A stretch of DNA of 64,000 nt from Anaerolineae bacterium (GCA_030432295.1 JAUIHI010000013.1:1-64000); one strand, 5' to 3'. Counted from the stretch's first letter, positions 39,693 through 49,610 are shown. Numbers and translations: made by a program. Notes: generated from the letters alone by a model not told the origin.

Positions 39693-42038
39693 TTAGCGGA
39701 TAACGAACGGCAGATAGAGCATTGGCGAAAGGTCGATTGGTTGCTCAGCGGACGCCTGCCGAATAACCGGAGTCGGCTCGTCCCGATCGAGCATACTTGC
39801 ATCCCCGATCTGTCCATTTGCATTGTCTCCCCAGCATCGGATGTCGCCGGTGTCAATCAGCGCACAGGTGTGGGAACCACCAACGCTGATAGCGGTTACG
39901 CCATCCTGAAGATCAATTACGTCCACTGGCGTTGTCCTGGTGGCATTGGTGCCATCACCTAAGCGACCGCTGTTGTATCCCCAGCATTTGACCCCGCCGC
40001 TCTGCATCAATGCACAGCTATGTCTATCCCCCACGCTGATAGCTGCCACACCCGAACTAAGATCGCTGACGTCCACTGGTGTGGTGCTGTTATCCTTTGT
40101 GCCATTTCCAAGCTGGCCGTAAGCGTTGTAGCCCCAACATTTGACGCCACCACCAGTGGTCAGGGCGCAGGTATGCCATCGACCGCTGGCAACAGCAGCC
40201 ACGTTTGAGGCAAGGTCCGTCACATTCACAGGTGTGGTGCTGTTATCGTTTGTGCCGTTCCCTATCTGACCGTAATAGTTCCATCCCCAGCACTTGACGC
40301 CGTTATTGATCACTGCGCAGGTGTGGCTGCTACCTGCGCTCACGCCGGTTGCGCCAGACGTCAGACCTTGCACATCCACCGGGGTCCGCCTGACCTGTCT
40401 GCTACCGTCGCCCAACTCGCCCGAACCGTTGTTGCCCCAACACTTGACGCCGCCATTGACCGCGGCACAGGTGTGGCCGTCACCGGCACTCACCTCGGCC
40501 ACGCCCGATGCAAGGCCGTCTACATCAACGGGAGTCAGGCTGCTGCTTGTGCTGCCGTTGCCCAACTGGCCGATATTGTTACGACCCCAGCATTTGATCC
40601 CACCGGCGTTGTCCAGCCCGCAGGTGTGATCTTCGCCCGCGCTCACGCCCACCATACCAGATGTGAGACCGACGACGTTCACGGCATACGTGCGGGTGAT
40701 GGTGGTGCCATCGCCCAACTGTCCATATTCGTTGTATCCCCAGCACAGAGCCTCCCCGTTGGACACGGCACAGCTGTGCAACGCACCGGCATCGATGCTG
40801 GCTGCGTTCGTCAACGGGTCTCCGCCCTGAACGACATCGATCGGGATGGTGCTGGATTTCGTGCTGCCGTCGCCCAACTGCCCGTACTCATTGGCCCCCC
40901 AACACTTGACGCCGCCGTTGATCAGGGCGCAGGTGTGGCTGCTGCCAACACTTACTGCGATCACATTCGCCGACAATCCGTCGACAGCCACCGGCGAACT
41001 GCTGTTGTCCGTGGTGCCATCGCCCAACTGCCCGTCTTTGTTCCAACCCCAGCATTGGACGTTTCCGTCCGCTGTCTTGAGACAAGTGTGAAAGCCGCCG
41101 GCATATACGCTGGATACACCTGAGGCTGCGCCGACTACATCCACCGGCGTGTTCTGATCCGTGCCGGAACCGTCGCCCAGTTGGTCTTCAAAATTGCGGC
41201 CCCAGCACTTGACGCCGCCGCCGGTGGTGAGGGCGCAGGTGTGCTGCCCACCGCTGCTGACCGCTGCTACACCAGAGGTGAGTCCAACGACATCAACGGG
41301 CTTCGACCTACTGATCAGGGTGCCGTCTCCCAGTTGGCCGCGAGTATTGCTGCCCCAGCACTTGATGCCGCCATTGGTTACGAGCGCACAAGTATGGTCG
41401 TTGCTCGCGCTGATGGCAACCACATCGGAGGACATACCGCTGACATCTACTGGGGTCGATCGATCCGTGCTCGTGCCGTCGCCCAGTTGCACAAATCGGT
41501 TCTCGCCCCAACACTTGATGGCTCCACCGCTGGTTAGGGCGCAGCTATGGCTGCCACCTGCGACCACAGCCACCACGCCCGAATCCAGGCCGCTGACATC
41601 CACGGGCGTGGCGCTATCGGTGGTCGTCCCGTTGCCAAGCTGGCCATACCAGTTTCTGCCCCAGCACTTGACGCCGCCTGCACTCGTTATTGCGCATGTG
41701 TGGGCACCCCCTGCGCTAATAGATGTGGCGTCGGTCAGCTCCAGGACCGTCACTGGCAGGGCACTGTTGGACGTCGTGCCGTTGCCAAGCTGACCGGAAG
41801 AATTGGGACCCCAGCATTCGACAAGGCCAGTATTGGTCACAGCACAGGTGTGCTCACCGCCACTGCTGATGGCTGTGACGCCTGACAGGGGATCACCGAT
41901 GGCGGCCGGGACCGCTAAATCGGCTGGCGATGCTGCCTGGGAACGGGATGAATTAGGAACAGAAAGAAAGACCACAATCAGGAATAGTGTCAGAAGACCT
42001 CTGGCATAAGCTGGCGTTATATGAGCAGGTCGAAGCAT
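39693..42038 (-). CDS. Secreted RCC1-repeat (double beta-propeller) protein
   Basis: The 781-residue product starts with a signal peptide (LLTLFLIVVFLSVPNSSRSQ) and is then almost entirely RCC1 repeats. I count 14 copies of the CWGxNxxGQLGDGT-type motif, each about 50 residues and each paired with an HTCA Cys. An irregular joint after repeat seven (VVQGGDPLTNAASIDAGALH) mirrors the start of the repeat region, so the protein looks like two seven-bladed propellers. It ends in LSPMLYLPFVIR, probably a lineage-typical tail. The regular Cys pairs could form intra-blade disulfides. A binding or adhesive role is an inference. Confidence 0.93.
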   Translation of the reverse strand: MLRPAHITPAYARGLLTLFLIVVFLSVPNSSRSQAASPADLAVPAAIGDPLSGVTAISSGGEHTCAVTNTGLVECWGPNSSGQLGNGTTSNSALPVTVLELTDATSISAGGAHTCAITSAGGVKCWGRNWYGQLGNGTTTDSATPVDVSGLDSGVVAVVAGGSHSCALTSGGAIKCWGENRFVQLGDGTSTDRSTPVDVSGMSSDVVAISASNDHTCALVTNGGIKCWGSNTRGQLGDGTLISRSKPVDVVGLTSGVAAVSSGGQHTCALTTGGGVKCWGRNFEDQLGDGSGTDQNTPVDVVGAASGVSSVYAGGFHTCLKTADGNVQCWGWNKDGQLGDGTTDNSSSPVAVDGLSANVIAVSVGSSHTCALINGGVKCWGANEYGQLGDGSTKSSTIPIDVVQGGDPLTNAASIDAGALHSCAVSNGEALCWGYNEYGQLGDGTTITRTYAVNVVGLTSGMVGVSAGEDHTCGLDNAGGIKCWGRNNIGQLGNGSTSSSLTPVDVDGLASGVAEVSAGDGHTCAAVNGGVKCWGNNGSGELGDGSRQVRRTPVDVQGLTSGATGVSAGSSHTCAVINNGVKCWGWNYYGQIGNGTNDNSTTPVNVTDLASNVAAVASGRWHTCALTTGGGVKCWGYNAYGQLGNGTKDNSTTPVDVSDLSSGVAAISVGDRHSCALMQSGGVKCWGYNSGRLGDGTNATRTTPVDVIDLQDGVTAISVGGSHTCALIDTGDIRCWGDNANGQIGDASMLDRDEPTPVIRQASAEQPIDLSPMLYLPFVIR

Positions 42039-42090
42039 GATAGTATCCTTTCAAGTGAATTTGTGACGTACCTGTTCAGCCTCTGGGGAG

Positions 42091-42169
42091 AAGTCCCCCG
42101 GCACTTTCTGTGCAAGCGGGTCGATAGGTCATAATCACTCCGTTGTCGTGCGTGAAGTGCCGGGGACTT
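42091..42169. repeat. GTCCCCGGCACTT element, copy 3
   Basis: This copy has arms AAGTCCCCCGGCACTT and AAGTGCCGGGGACTT, with interior CACTCCGTTGTCGTGCGTG. It lies 52 bases upstream of the RCC1 gene start and is inverted relative to copy 2. The interior, not only the arms, is shared. Confidence 0.83.
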
Positions 42170-42471
42170 CTGGATACTTGTTTCCGCGAAGTCGCCATAA
42201 CAAAGTGGATGTGGGCTGAATGGCTCATCGCTTGCGGTGGCGAGAGTATCCCCGTATAAAGTCTGTCTCTGTGCCTCTTCATCCATATTGACACCCTGCG
42301 TTCTCGCACAAATAACAAGAATCGCACCGGTCAGGCACTGCTCTTTTTGCACCTATTCGATTTCCGCCTGGTGGGTTGTGGAACTTGCAGCCAGTATACG
42401 ACACTGTGCCACCGCATCCCAAATAGGCCTCGCCAGCCACCCCGCGGGTGGTCGTTAGCCTTCGAATAGCC

Positions 42472-42540
42472 TGTGTACACGCCGCGAAAGGAACAGGCAG
42501 CAGCCGAAAAATCTGTGTTCCTTTCGCTGCCCTGTACACA
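42472..42540. repeat. TGTACACGG-family inverted repeat
   Basis: Arms 42472-42495 and 42516-42540 pair apart from a small bulge and share the AAAGGAACA word with the elements at 56236 and 58561 in the pst operon. Confidence 0.8.
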
Positions 42541-42674
42541 ATATTCCCGTCTCCTGTGGCGCATAACAGCCTATGAATATCTGTTCACTGGTAGCCGCTC
42601 ACTTGCCACCCCTCCCCAACCTGTGCTACGATTTCCCCAAATGTCCGAACGATTAGAATCATCGAGGAACCCCA

Positions 42675-42884
42675 ATGGCTGATTGCACAAATTGCGGCAC
42701 CTGGAACCCAGACGATAAAGATGTCTGCTGGCGTTGCCAGACCAAACTGCCTCGTGTAGAAGAGAAAAAGCCAAAGCGCAAACCCGCTGTCTTTTTTGGC
42801 CTGCCCGCGTGGACGTGGATAATCGTCATCCTGCTCTTCCTTGCGCCCATGTTCAGCCAGTGCCTTTCCGCACCGGCGGGCTAA
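42675..42884 (+). CDS. Zinc-ribbon protein with one membrane helix
   Basis: The 69-residue product has an N-terminal zinc ribbon (CTNCGTW and CWRCQTK), a basic linker (EEKKPKRKPA), and a C-terminal hydrophobic helix (WTWIIVILLFLAPMF). It would be a small membrane-anchored zinc protein. GAGGAA precedes ATG 42675. The first M42 peptidase gene begins 15 bases downstream, so they are likely cotranscribed. Confidence 0.78.
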   Translation: MADCTNCGTWNPDDKDVCWRCQTKLPRVEEKKPKRKPAVFFGLPAWTWIIVILLFLAPMFSQCLSAPAG

Positions 42885-42899
42885 CCGAAACCCCTATCT

Positions 42900-43967
42900 G
42901 TGACTACCACACACGCCCCCCCTACTTTTGATCTGCTCAAAGAACTGGCCGAACTGCCCGGCATTGCCGGCCACGAAGAGGCCATCCGCGCCCGGCTGAT
43001 CGAACTGCTCACACCCCTGACCGACGAAGTGCGTACCGACAGCCTGGGCAATGTCATCGCCCTGAAACGGGGCACCGGCGGCGCGGGTCAAAAGTTGATG
43101 TTGGCCGCGCATATGGACGAAATCGGCCTGGTAGTGACAAAACTGGACCGGGGCTTTCTGCGCTTTACCAGCATCGGCGGCATCAACGAGCGGGTGCTGC
43201 CCAGCCAGGAAGTGATTGTCCACGGCAAACGCGACCTGCCCGGTATCGTCGCCAGCCGCCCGCCCCACGTACTGCCCGCCGCCAGCCGCAAAGAGAATAT
43301 CCCCAGCAACGAATTGTTTGTGGATGTGGGCCTGCTCCCGGCTGAGTTGGCCGAGGCCGTCTCTGTCGGCGATGTGATTTCCATCCGTCGGGAGACGATC
43401 CAACTGGGCAAGGACAAAGCCACGGGTAAAGCCTTTGACAACCGGGCCTGTCTCGCCGCGATGATTCTGGCTTTGCACCACCTGCAAAAGACGATCCACG
43501 CCTGGGACATCTACGCGGTGGCGACTGTGCAGGAGGAGATCGGCCTGCGCGGCGCGACGACCAGCACCTTTGGCGTTGCCCCGGATGTGGGCATCGCTCT
43601 GGACGTGACATTTGCCGTCCAGCCGGGGGCCAGCAGCGACGAAACATTGGCCTGGGACAAAGGCACAGCCATTGGGCTGGGGCCGAACATCCATCCCAAA
43701 ATCCACGAAAAACTGGTGGAGACGGCCAAAGCCAATGAAATTCCCTATCTGGTCGAGGTGCTGCCAGGCAGTTCCGGGACCGATGCCTGGGCAATGCAGG
43801 TGACACAGGCGGGCATTGCCACCGGGCTGCTCAGTATTCCCGTGCGCAATATGCACACCCCCGGCGAAACACTCGTCCTGGCCGACATCGAACGCACGGC
43901 CCGTCTCCTCACCGCCTTCGCCGCCGGCCTGGACGGGGAGACGTTGGATGGGTTACGATTGGAGTAA
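42900..43967 (+). CDS. M42 family metallopeptidase (glutamyl aminopeptidase type), first of three
   Basis: The 355-residue product is a di-zinc aminopeptidase of the tetrahedral TET/FrvX type. Metal and catalytic residues are visible: AAHMDEIGLV (His), KAFDNRACL (Asp), TVQEEIGLRGA (catalytic and ligand Glu), ALDVTFAV (Asp) and RNMHTPGE (His). GTG 42900 is the likely start, with homology beginning at FDLLKELAELPGIAGHE. Two paralogues follow. Substrate preference could differ among the three copies. Confidence 0.93.
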   Translation: MTTTHAPPTFDLLKELAELPGIAGHEEAIRARLIELLTPLTDEVRTDSLGNVIALKRGTGGAGQKLMLAAHMDEIGLVVTKLDRGFLRFTSIGGINERVLPSQEVIVHGKRDLPGIVASRPPHVLPAASRKENIPSNELFVDVGLLPAELAEAVSVGDVISIRRETIQLGKDKATGKAFDNRACLAAMILALHHLQKTIHAWDIYAVATVQEEIGLRGATTSTFGVAPDVGIALDVTFAVQPGASSDETLAWDKGTAIGLGPNIHPKIHEKLVETAKANEIPYLVEVLPGSSGTDAWAMQVTQAGIATGLLSIPVRNMHTPGETLVLADIERTARLLTAFAAGLDGETLDGLRLE

Positions 43968-43992
43968 GGGAACTCTCGGCAGCGCAAATTAT

Positions 43993-44059
43993 AACCACCA
44001 AGACACAAAGACACAAAGAAATGCAGGTTTTCCCTTTGTGACTTCGTGCCTTTGTGGTT
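43993..44059. repeat. Inverted repeat of the CACAAAG family
   Basis: Arms 43993-44018 and 44033-44059 (ACCACCAAGACACAAAGACA word) are complementary with a few mismatches, located between the first two M42 genes. The related word GCAAAGAGGCAAAGACGC occurs inside fdrA. Confidence 0.8.
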
Positions 44060-44108
44060 CATCGCCTTCCACACAAAATCGCCCGGTGTGGTGAAATTAC
44101 AGGTAGTG

Positions 44109-45155
44109 ATGAACGAAAATCTCCAATCTCTCATCTCCAATACCCAATACCCGCTGCTGGAGCAGCTTTCCGTCGCGCGGGGTGTGGCCGGGCAGGAATC
44201 GGCTGTACGGGCGATCCTGCGCGAGGCTGTGACGCCTCACGTCCATCGGATGGAGACGGATCACCTGGGCAATCTTATCGCCCACAAGTCCGCCCCCCAG
44301 AGCAGCGGCGACGCGCCCCTGCGGGTGATGCTGGCGGCACATATGGACGAAGTGGGCGGGCTGGTGCAGAAGGTCAACGACGACGGCACGCTCAAATTCC
44401 GGGCTGTGGGTGGCATCGACGCCCGCATTTTGCCCGGCAAACGGCTGCTGATTGGGCCGAACTCTGTGCTCGGCGTCGTCCTGGAAAAGCCGGTCCATCT
44501 GGGACGCAGCAACGGCGCGCCATCTATCGACGATCTGCTCATCGACACCGGCGGGGCCAACGGCATCAACCCCGGCGATATGATTACCTTTGAGAGCAGC
44601 TACGGCGAAGTGGGCCGCCTGCTGAAGGGTAAGTCCTTCGACGACCGGGTGGGCTGCTTTATTCTGGCCGAACTGCTGAAGCGGGAGTACCCCTGCGAAG
44701 TGGTGGGCGTCTTTACTGTGCAGGAGGAGATCGGCCTGCGCGGGGCAAAGGTGGCGGCCTACAGTGTGGCGCCGGATGTGGCCTTCGCATTGGAAGGCAC
44801 AATCGCCGACGATCTGCCCAAAGACGAGGACATCAGCTCCACCACAGAACTGGGCAAGGGTCCGGCCATTTCGGTGATGGATCGCAGCGCCTTTGCAGAC
44901 CGGCGGCTGGTGGAACTGCTGTCGCTGACCGCCCAGGAGCACGCCATCCCCTATCAGATCAAACAGCCGGGGGTAGGCGGAACCGATGTGGGCACAATTC
45001 ACCTGGCGCGAGAGGGCATCCCCTCTGTGGCCGTGGCCGTGCCCTGCCGCTATATCCACGCACCCGCCGCGCTGATGGACCCGGCGGATGTGCTGCATAC
45101 AATCGAATTGATGGCGAAGGCGTTGGGCCGGTTGCCGTCGGTGTGGGAGAAGTAG
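44109..45155 (+). CDS. M42 family metallopeptidase, second of three
   Basis: The 348-residue product keeps all M42 residues: AAHMDEVGGL, KSFDDRVGC, TVQEEIGLRGA, ALEGTIAD, RYIHAPAA. The Asp-Val of the metal-ligand stretch in its neighbours is Glu-Gly here (FALEGT rather than ALDVT), a known alternative. ATG 44109 is chosen because homology begins just after it, although its ribosome-binding site is weak. Its first codons are made of repeat words (CTCCAATACCCAATACC at about 44130), so the N-terminus may have been extended by a repeat. Confidence 0.9.
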   Translation: MNENLQSLISNTQYPLLEQLSVARGVAGQESAVRAILREAVTPHVHRMETDHLGNLIAHKSAPQSSGDAPLRVMLAAHMDEVGGLVQKVNDDGTLKFRAVGGIDARILPGKRLLIGPNSVLGVVLEKPVHLGRSNGAPSIDDLLIDTGGANGINPGDMITFESSYGEVGRLLKGKSFDDRVGCFILAELLKREYPCEVVGVFTVQEEIGLRGAKVAAYSVAPDVAFALEGTIADDLPKDEDISSTTELGKGPAISVMDRSAFADRRLVELLSLTAQEHAIPYQIKQPGVGGTDVGTIHLAREGIPSVAVAVPCRYIHAPAALMDPADVLHTIELMAKALGRLPSVWEK

Positions 45156-45156
45156 A

Positions 45157-45312
45157 GACTGGGGATTGGAGACTGGAGACTGGGGATTTCGTTGGGCGAG
45201 TTGATTGGGTGTTGGGAAACAGCGAAAAGGGGCAAAAACACCTGCCCTTTGCCCCTGTCAATCTGGTATCCCGTCAGCTTTAGTGCCCAATCCCCAGTCT
45301 CCAATCCCTAAT
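45157..45312. repeat. Nested inverted repeat between M42 genes two and three
   Basis: GGGGATTGGAGACTGG words at about 45160-45187 pair with CCAATCCCCAGTCTCCAATC words at about 45289-45310. Inside is a second hairpin (GGGGCAAA around 45228 with TTTGCCCC around 45248). Confidence 0.75.
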
Positions 45313-45336
45313 CCCCTCAAACGGGAAGTGACACGA

Positions 45337-46353
45337 ATGAAAGAACTCATACGACGACTTTGTAACGTCTACGGCCCGTGCGGGCAGGAAGAGGCCGTGC
45401 GTCGGCTGATCAGCCAGGAGATTTCTGGGCTGGTGGACGAAGTGCGAGTGGATGCCCTGGGCAATCTGATCGCTGTCAAGCGGGGCACGGGCAATGGCAG
45501 CGCGCCAGCCAAGCGGGTGATGATCGCCGCGCATATGGACGAGATCGGTGTGATGGTTTCCCACGTGGATGCCAAGGGTTTTCTGCGCTTTACGAATGTG
45601 GGGAGTGTGCTGCCCAACACCCTTTTCGGCAGCCGGGTGCTCTTTGCCAACGGTAGCCAGGGCACATTTGGCATGGACGGCAAGCCGATGGCTGTGGAAA
45701 AGCCGGAGATGTCCAAAATGTTTGTGGATGTGGGCGCTAGCTCTGCATCTGACGCTCCCGTGGGTGTGGGGGATGTGGGCGTCTTTCGCAGCGAATTTGC
45801 CGATCTGGGCAAGCGCATCCTCGCCCCCAGCCTGGACAACCGCATTAGCTGCGCCATTCTGATTCAGACCCTGGCCGAACTGATCAGCAGCCCCAACGAC
45901 ATCTACGCTGTCTTTACTGTGCAAGAGGAAGTGGGTCTGCGCGGCGCAGGCACGGCTGCCTTTGGCGTGGAACCGGATGTAGCCCTGGCCCTGGACGTAA
46001 CTCTGACCGGCGATATGCCCGATGCCCACACGATGGACGTCTCGTTGGGCAAAGGCCCCGCGGTGAAGGTGCTGGACCGACGGATGATCGCCCATCCCGG
46101 CGTGCGCCGCTGGCTGGTCAACACTGCCCAAAGCTACGACATTCCCTACCAGTTGGAAGTGCTGGAATTTGGCTCCACCGATGCCGCGGCTATGCAGACG
46201 AGTCGGGCCGGTGTGCCCGCCGGCGCGCTCTCCATCCCCAGCCGCTACATCCACACCCCCGTGCAGATGGTGGACTACGACGACGTGCAGAACACCGTGC
46301 GTCTGCTGGTCAACGCGCTGAGCGGGCCGGTGGATGTGGGGAGTGGGGCATAA
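45337..46353 (+). CDS. M42 family metallopeptidase, third of three
   Basis: The 338-residue product keeps AAHMDEIGVM, PSLDNRISC, TVQEEVGLRGA, ALDVTLTG and RYIHTPVQ. ATG 45337 follows GGGAAG, and MKELIRRLCNVYGPCGQEEA is the natural family start; an in-frame start at 45205 would translate the upstream palindrome. A terminator follows at 46384. Three adjacent M42 genes suggest serial duplication and specialisation in peptide turnover. Confidence 0.93.
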   Translation: MKELIRRLCNVYGPCGQEEAVRRLISQEISGLVDEVRVDALGNLIAVKRGTGNGSAPAKRVMIAAHMDEIGVMVSHVDAKGFLRFTNVGSVLPNTLFGSRVLFANGSQGTFGMDGKPMAVEKPEMSKMFVDVGASSASDAPVGVGDVGVFRSEFADLGKRILAPSLDNRISCAILIQTLAELISSPNDIYAVFTVQEEVGLRGAGTAAFGVEPDVALALDVTLTGDMPDAHTMDVSLGKGPAVKVLDRRMIAHPGVRRWLVNTAQSYDIPYQLEVLEFGSTDAAAMQTSRAGVPAGALSIPSRYIHTPVQMVDYDDVQNTVRLLVNALSGPVDVGSGA

Positions 46354-46383
46354 TTTTATCCAAATAATTTTGAAATCGTGTGC

Positions 46384-46415
46384 AAAGTCAGCCACTCTGC
46401 GTGACTGACTTTTTT
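46384..46415 (+). terminator. Intrinsic terminator after the M42 cluster
   Basis: AAAGTCAG (46384-46391) pairs with CTGACTTT (46405-46412), with CAC/GTG inside, and a run of seven T's follows. It lies 31 bases after the stop and 19 before the next gene. Confidence 0.88.
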
Positions 46416-46433
46416 ATTCCAAAGGAGTAGTGA

Positions 46434-48392
46434 ATGGGTATTGCTGCGGACATCGCCATTATTGTCGTGGCCGGTCTTGTGGGCGGAGTCATCGCCCAAC
46501 GGCTGCGCCAGCCCCTGATTCTGGGCTATATTTTGGCTGGGGTGATCGTCGGTCCCTACACCGGCGGCGTGACTGTTGTGGAAGTACACGACATCGAACT
46601 GCTGGCCGAGATCGGGGTGGCTCTGCTCCTCTTTGCCCTGGGGCTGGAATTTTCCCTCAAAGAATTGCGTCCGGTTGCTCGGGTCGCGCTGATCGGCACG
46701 CCCATCCAAATTGGCCTGACGATGGCTCTGGGCTATGGGATCGGCCAGTGGTTGGGGATGAGTTGGATTCACGCCCTCTGGCTGGGCGGGCTGATTGCCC
46801 TCTCCAGCACAATGGTGCTCCTGAAGACGCTGAGCAATCAGGGGCGGATGGGAACCCTTTCCAGCCGGGTGATGATCGGGATGCTGATCGTTCAGGACCT
46901 GGCGGTCGTGCCTCTGATGATTATTCTGCCCCAACTCAACGACCCGGAGGCTGGGCTGCCTCTATTGGGCTGGGCTGCGCTGCGGGCTGCGCTCTTTCTG
47001 CTGGTGATGGTTTTTGTGGGGACCCGGCTGCTGCCCTGGCTCATGCGCTACATCGCGGCCTGGAACTCCCGCGAACTCTTCCTCCTCGCTATCACCGCCA
47101 TCGGTCTGGGCGTGGGCTACGCTACCTATCTTTCCGGTCTCTCTTTTGCCCTGGGCGCGTTTGTGGCCGGGATGGTGCTTAGCGAATCGGACTACGGCCA
47201 CCAGGCCCTCAGCGATATTATCCCCCTGCGCGATCTCTTCGGTCTGCTCTTTTTCGTCTCGGTGGGGATGCTGCTGGACCCGGCCTACTTGCTTAATAAT
47301 CTGGGCGTTGTGGTTGTGGTTGTGGTGGTGGTGGCTTTGGGTAAAGGGCTGATCTTCGCCGTTATCAGCCGCCTTTTCGGCTATCGGAATATCGTCCCCC
47401 TGGCCGTGGGGCTGGGACTCTTTCAGGCCGGTGAATTCTCGTTTGTGCTGGCCCGGGTGGGCGTATCGACCAACTCCATCGACGCCAATCTCTACTCCCT
47501 CACCCTGACTGTCGCCATTATCACAATGCTGCTGACACCCCTGCTATCGGGCTTGACCGCGCCCCTCTATGCCCTGCGCCAGCGCTGGTTCAAAAGCGAA
47601 CCGGTGCAGACGGTCAACCTGCCCAAAACCGGGCTGCACGGCCATGTGGTCATCGCCGGGGGCGGGCGAGTAGGGTTGTATGTGGCCCAGGTCTTGCAGC
47701 GGATGGGGCTATCGTTTGTGATTGTGGAACTGGACTTCCGCCGGGTGGAGGATGCGAAGGCGGCGGGTTATTCGGTCATCTTCGGCGATGCCACCCAGTC
47801 GGTCGTGCTGGAAGCCGCTGCTGTGGACGAGGCCCGGCTGGTGCTGGTCACTGTGCCGTCGGTTTTCACCGCGCAACTGGTGGTGGATGCGGTGCGGCTG
47901 CTCAATCCATCCCTGCATATTGTGGCCCGGGCCGAGGGGCTGGATCAGATGCAGACTCTCCACAGCCACGGCGTCTATGAGGTGGTGCAGCCCGAATTTG
48001 AGGCCGGGCTGGAGATGACCCGCCAGGCACTCCTCCATCTGAATCTGCCCATCAACGAAATTCATCTTTACACAGATCGGGTGCGCCAGGAACTCTACGC
48101 GCCGCTCTACGAGTCCCACTCGGAATATACTTCTCTGGCCCAATTGCAGAATGTGGCCCGGCTGCTGGATGTAAATTGGGTCGATTTGCCGAGCCAGAGC
48201 GCACTGGTCGGTTGCACGTTGAGCGAATGTCATATCCGTCGCCGCACGGGAGCGTCGGTAGTCGGGGTCATGCGCGATGGCAATTTCACCCCCAACCCCC
48301 CGCCGGATCACCGCTTTCAGGCCGGGGATTGGCTGGCGGTGATGGGGAGTGGGGAGCAGTTGGGGGCCTTTGGGGAGTTGGTGGCGGGGTGA
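46434..48392 (+). CDS. Kef-type cation:proton antiporter with TrkA domains
   Basis: The 652-residue product has a CPA2 antiporter domain of about 12 helices (residues 1-375; [33 protein letters not shown]), then a cytoplasmic TrkA-N Rossmann domain ([30 protein letters not shown]), and a C-terminal TrkA-C domain (about 570-652). It would export K+ or Na+ in exchange for protons, gated by nucleotide binding. AAAGGAG precedes ATG 46434. It is a single gene between two hairpins. Confidence 0.93.
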   Translation: MGIAADIAIIVVAGLVGGVIAQRLRQPLILGYILAGVIVGPYTGGVTVVEVHDIELLAEIGVALLLFALGLEFSLKELRPVARVALIGTPIQIGLTMALGYGIGQWLGMSWIHALWLGGLIALSSTMVLLKTLSNQGRMGTLSSRVMIGMLIVQDLAVVPLMIILPQLNDPEAGLPLLGWAALRAALFLLVMVFVGTRLLPWLMRYIAAWNSRELFLLAITAIGLGVGYATYLSGLSFALGAFVAGMVLSESDYGHQALSDIIPLRDLFGLLFFVSVGMLLDPAYLLNNLGVVVVVVVVVALGKGLIFAVISRLFGYRNIVPLAVGLGLFQAGEFSFVLARVGVSTNSIDANLYSLTLTVAIITMLLTPLLSGLTAPLYALRQRWFKSEPVQTVNLPKTGLHGHVVIAGGGRVGLYVAQVLQRMGLSFVIVELDFRRVEDAKAAGYSVIFGDATQSVVLEAAAVDEARLVLVTVPSVFTAQLVVDAVRLLNPSLHIVARAEGLDQMQTLHSHGVYEVVQPEFEAGLEMTRQALLHLNLPINEIHLYTDRVRQELYAPLYESHSEYTSLAQLQNVARLLDVNWVDLPSQSALVGCTLSECHIRRRTGASVVGVMRDGNFTPNPPPDHRFQAGDWLAVMGSGEQLGAFGELVAG

Positions 48393-48406
48393 GGGAGTGA
48401 AATGTG

Positions 48407-48465
48407 CTGCGTGCTGCGTGAAACGTGAGATCGGGGTATGATCTCACGTTTCACGCAGCACGCAG
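48407..48465. repeat. Perfect 26-bp inverted repeat between convergent genes
   Basis: Bases 48407-48432 are the exact reverse complement of 48440-48465 around a seven-base loop. The arm ends in GTGAAACGTGAGATC, similar to the repeat at 4162. It could terminate both the antiporter gene and the minus-strand dehydrogenase gene. Confidence 0.92.
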
Positions 48466-48471
48466 TATTCT

Positions 48472-49581
48472 TTATACCGCCACTGCCGTCGACTTCGACA
48501 TCTCCCGCACTTCCTCGGCGGTCACCTCCCGCCCCAATTCGCTGGAACGGTAGATGCCCTCGGAAATCAGCATACAGTTGAGCGCGATCTCTGCGGTGGG
48601 CAGGAGTTCCACCCGGCCTTCGATCGCCGCGATCCAGTGGTGCTGGGGGCTGTCGTAGACATCGCCCTGCTCCTGTACATTGTGCAACCGGTAGTTGAAA
48701 CGGTCCAGATCAGCCGTGCTGTTCAGGTCCAGATCGCCCACACTGCGGAAGAAGCCAAAGGGATCCAGCCGCACACCCCCCTCGCTGCCCACGACAACCG
48801 AGCCGCCCAGTTCGTTCAGATGGATGGCCCAGGCTTCGATAATGTCCAGTGTCATATTATCGGCCAGACGCACAAAGCCCAGCCCCAATTCTTCCACACT
48901 GTAGCCGCTCTTCTCCCGGCGGCGGGCATCCATAGGCATCTCTTGATAGGTCTTGCCAGAGATGCGCAGCACATCCGGGTTGCCCAGCAGATAGAGCATC
49001 GTAGAGATGTGGTAGACGCCCATATCGTAGAGCGCGCCGCCGGTGGCCGTCTGCTTCTGGACGAAAGCGGGCGAGCCGTAGCCGTCCACGTAGGGCCGCC
49101 CCCGCCGCCGGTGGCCGACCGAACGGGCGTGGTAGATCTTTCCCAACTGGCCCGCGTCGATGAGCGCTTTGGCCGCTTTGGTGTGATTGGCGAAGTATTG
49201 GATGTTCTGGATACTGAGCATCTGGCCCGTGCGTTTGGATGCTTCCAGCATCGCCTCGGCGTCGGCATAGGCCCCGGCCATGGGCTTCTCACAGAAGACG
49301 TGCTTGCCCGCTTCCAGCCCGGCTACGGTCATCGGGCGGTGGAAATTGTTGTGCAGGCAGACATCCACGGCCTGGATGTCGTCCCGTTCCAGCAGCTTGT
49401 GGAAGTCGGTGTAGACGTTGGGGATGCCGTACATAGCGGCCACCCGATTGGCTTCGGCCTCGGCCACGTCGGCAATCGCGACGATTTCCACGTGCTCCAT
49501 TTTGCTGTAGGTGTTCAGATGGCCTTTGCCGATCTGTCCCACGCCGATGACGCCGACGCGGGTTTTTGAGGGGTTTGTCAT
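48472..49581 (-). CDS. Gfo/Idh/MocA family oxidoreductase
   Basis: The 369-residue product has the dinucleotide motif [17 protein letters not shown] and the catalytic-lysine motif [14 protein letters not shown], followed by the substrate domain with [11 protein letters not shown]. It is a predicted sugar or inositol dehydrogenase. ATG 49581 follows AAGGA; an in-frame start at 49659 would translate repeat DNA. The sugar isomerase gene upstream on the same strand suggests joint action on a sugar. Confidence 0.92.
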   Translation of the reverse strand: MTNPSKTRVGVIGVGQIGKGHLNTYSKMEHVEIVAIADVAEAEANRVAAMYGIPNVYTDFHKLLERDDIQAVDVCLHNNFHRPMTVAGLEAGKHVFCEKPMAGAYADAEAMLEASKRTGQMLSIQNIQYFANHTKAAKALIDAGQLGKIYHARSVGHRRRGRPYVDGYGSPAFVQKQTATGGALYDMGVYHISTMLYLLGNPDVLRISGKTYQEMPMDARRREKSGYSVEELGLGFVRLADNMTLDIIEAWAIHLNELGGSVVVGSEGGVRLDPFGFFRSVGDLDLNSTADLDRFNYRLHNVQEQGDVYDSPQHHWIAAIEGRVELLPTAEIALNCMLISEGIYRSSELGREVTAEEVREMSKSTAVAV

Positions 49582-49610
49582 CGAAAATTGTCCTTGTTTG
49601 GTGGGTTGTT

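Larger units (their letters stand above)
42039..42674. other. Long intergenic region with two inverted-repeat elements
   Basis: This 636-base gap holds the GTCCCCGGCACTT element (42091-42169) and a TGTACACG-type hairpin (42472-42540). Between them I see no convincing gene: short open frames in 42180-42460 lack ribosome-binding sites and family resemblance. TTGCCA near 42603 and TACGAT about 18 bases later form a weak promoter for the zinc-ribbon gene. Confidence 0.55.

Noticed and set aside
42180-42460. Short open frames on both strands in the gap before the zinc-ribbon gene
   Set aside because: No ribosome-binding site, no recognisable domain, and Cys/His-rich translations typical of non-coding DNA; a decayed gene cannot be shown.
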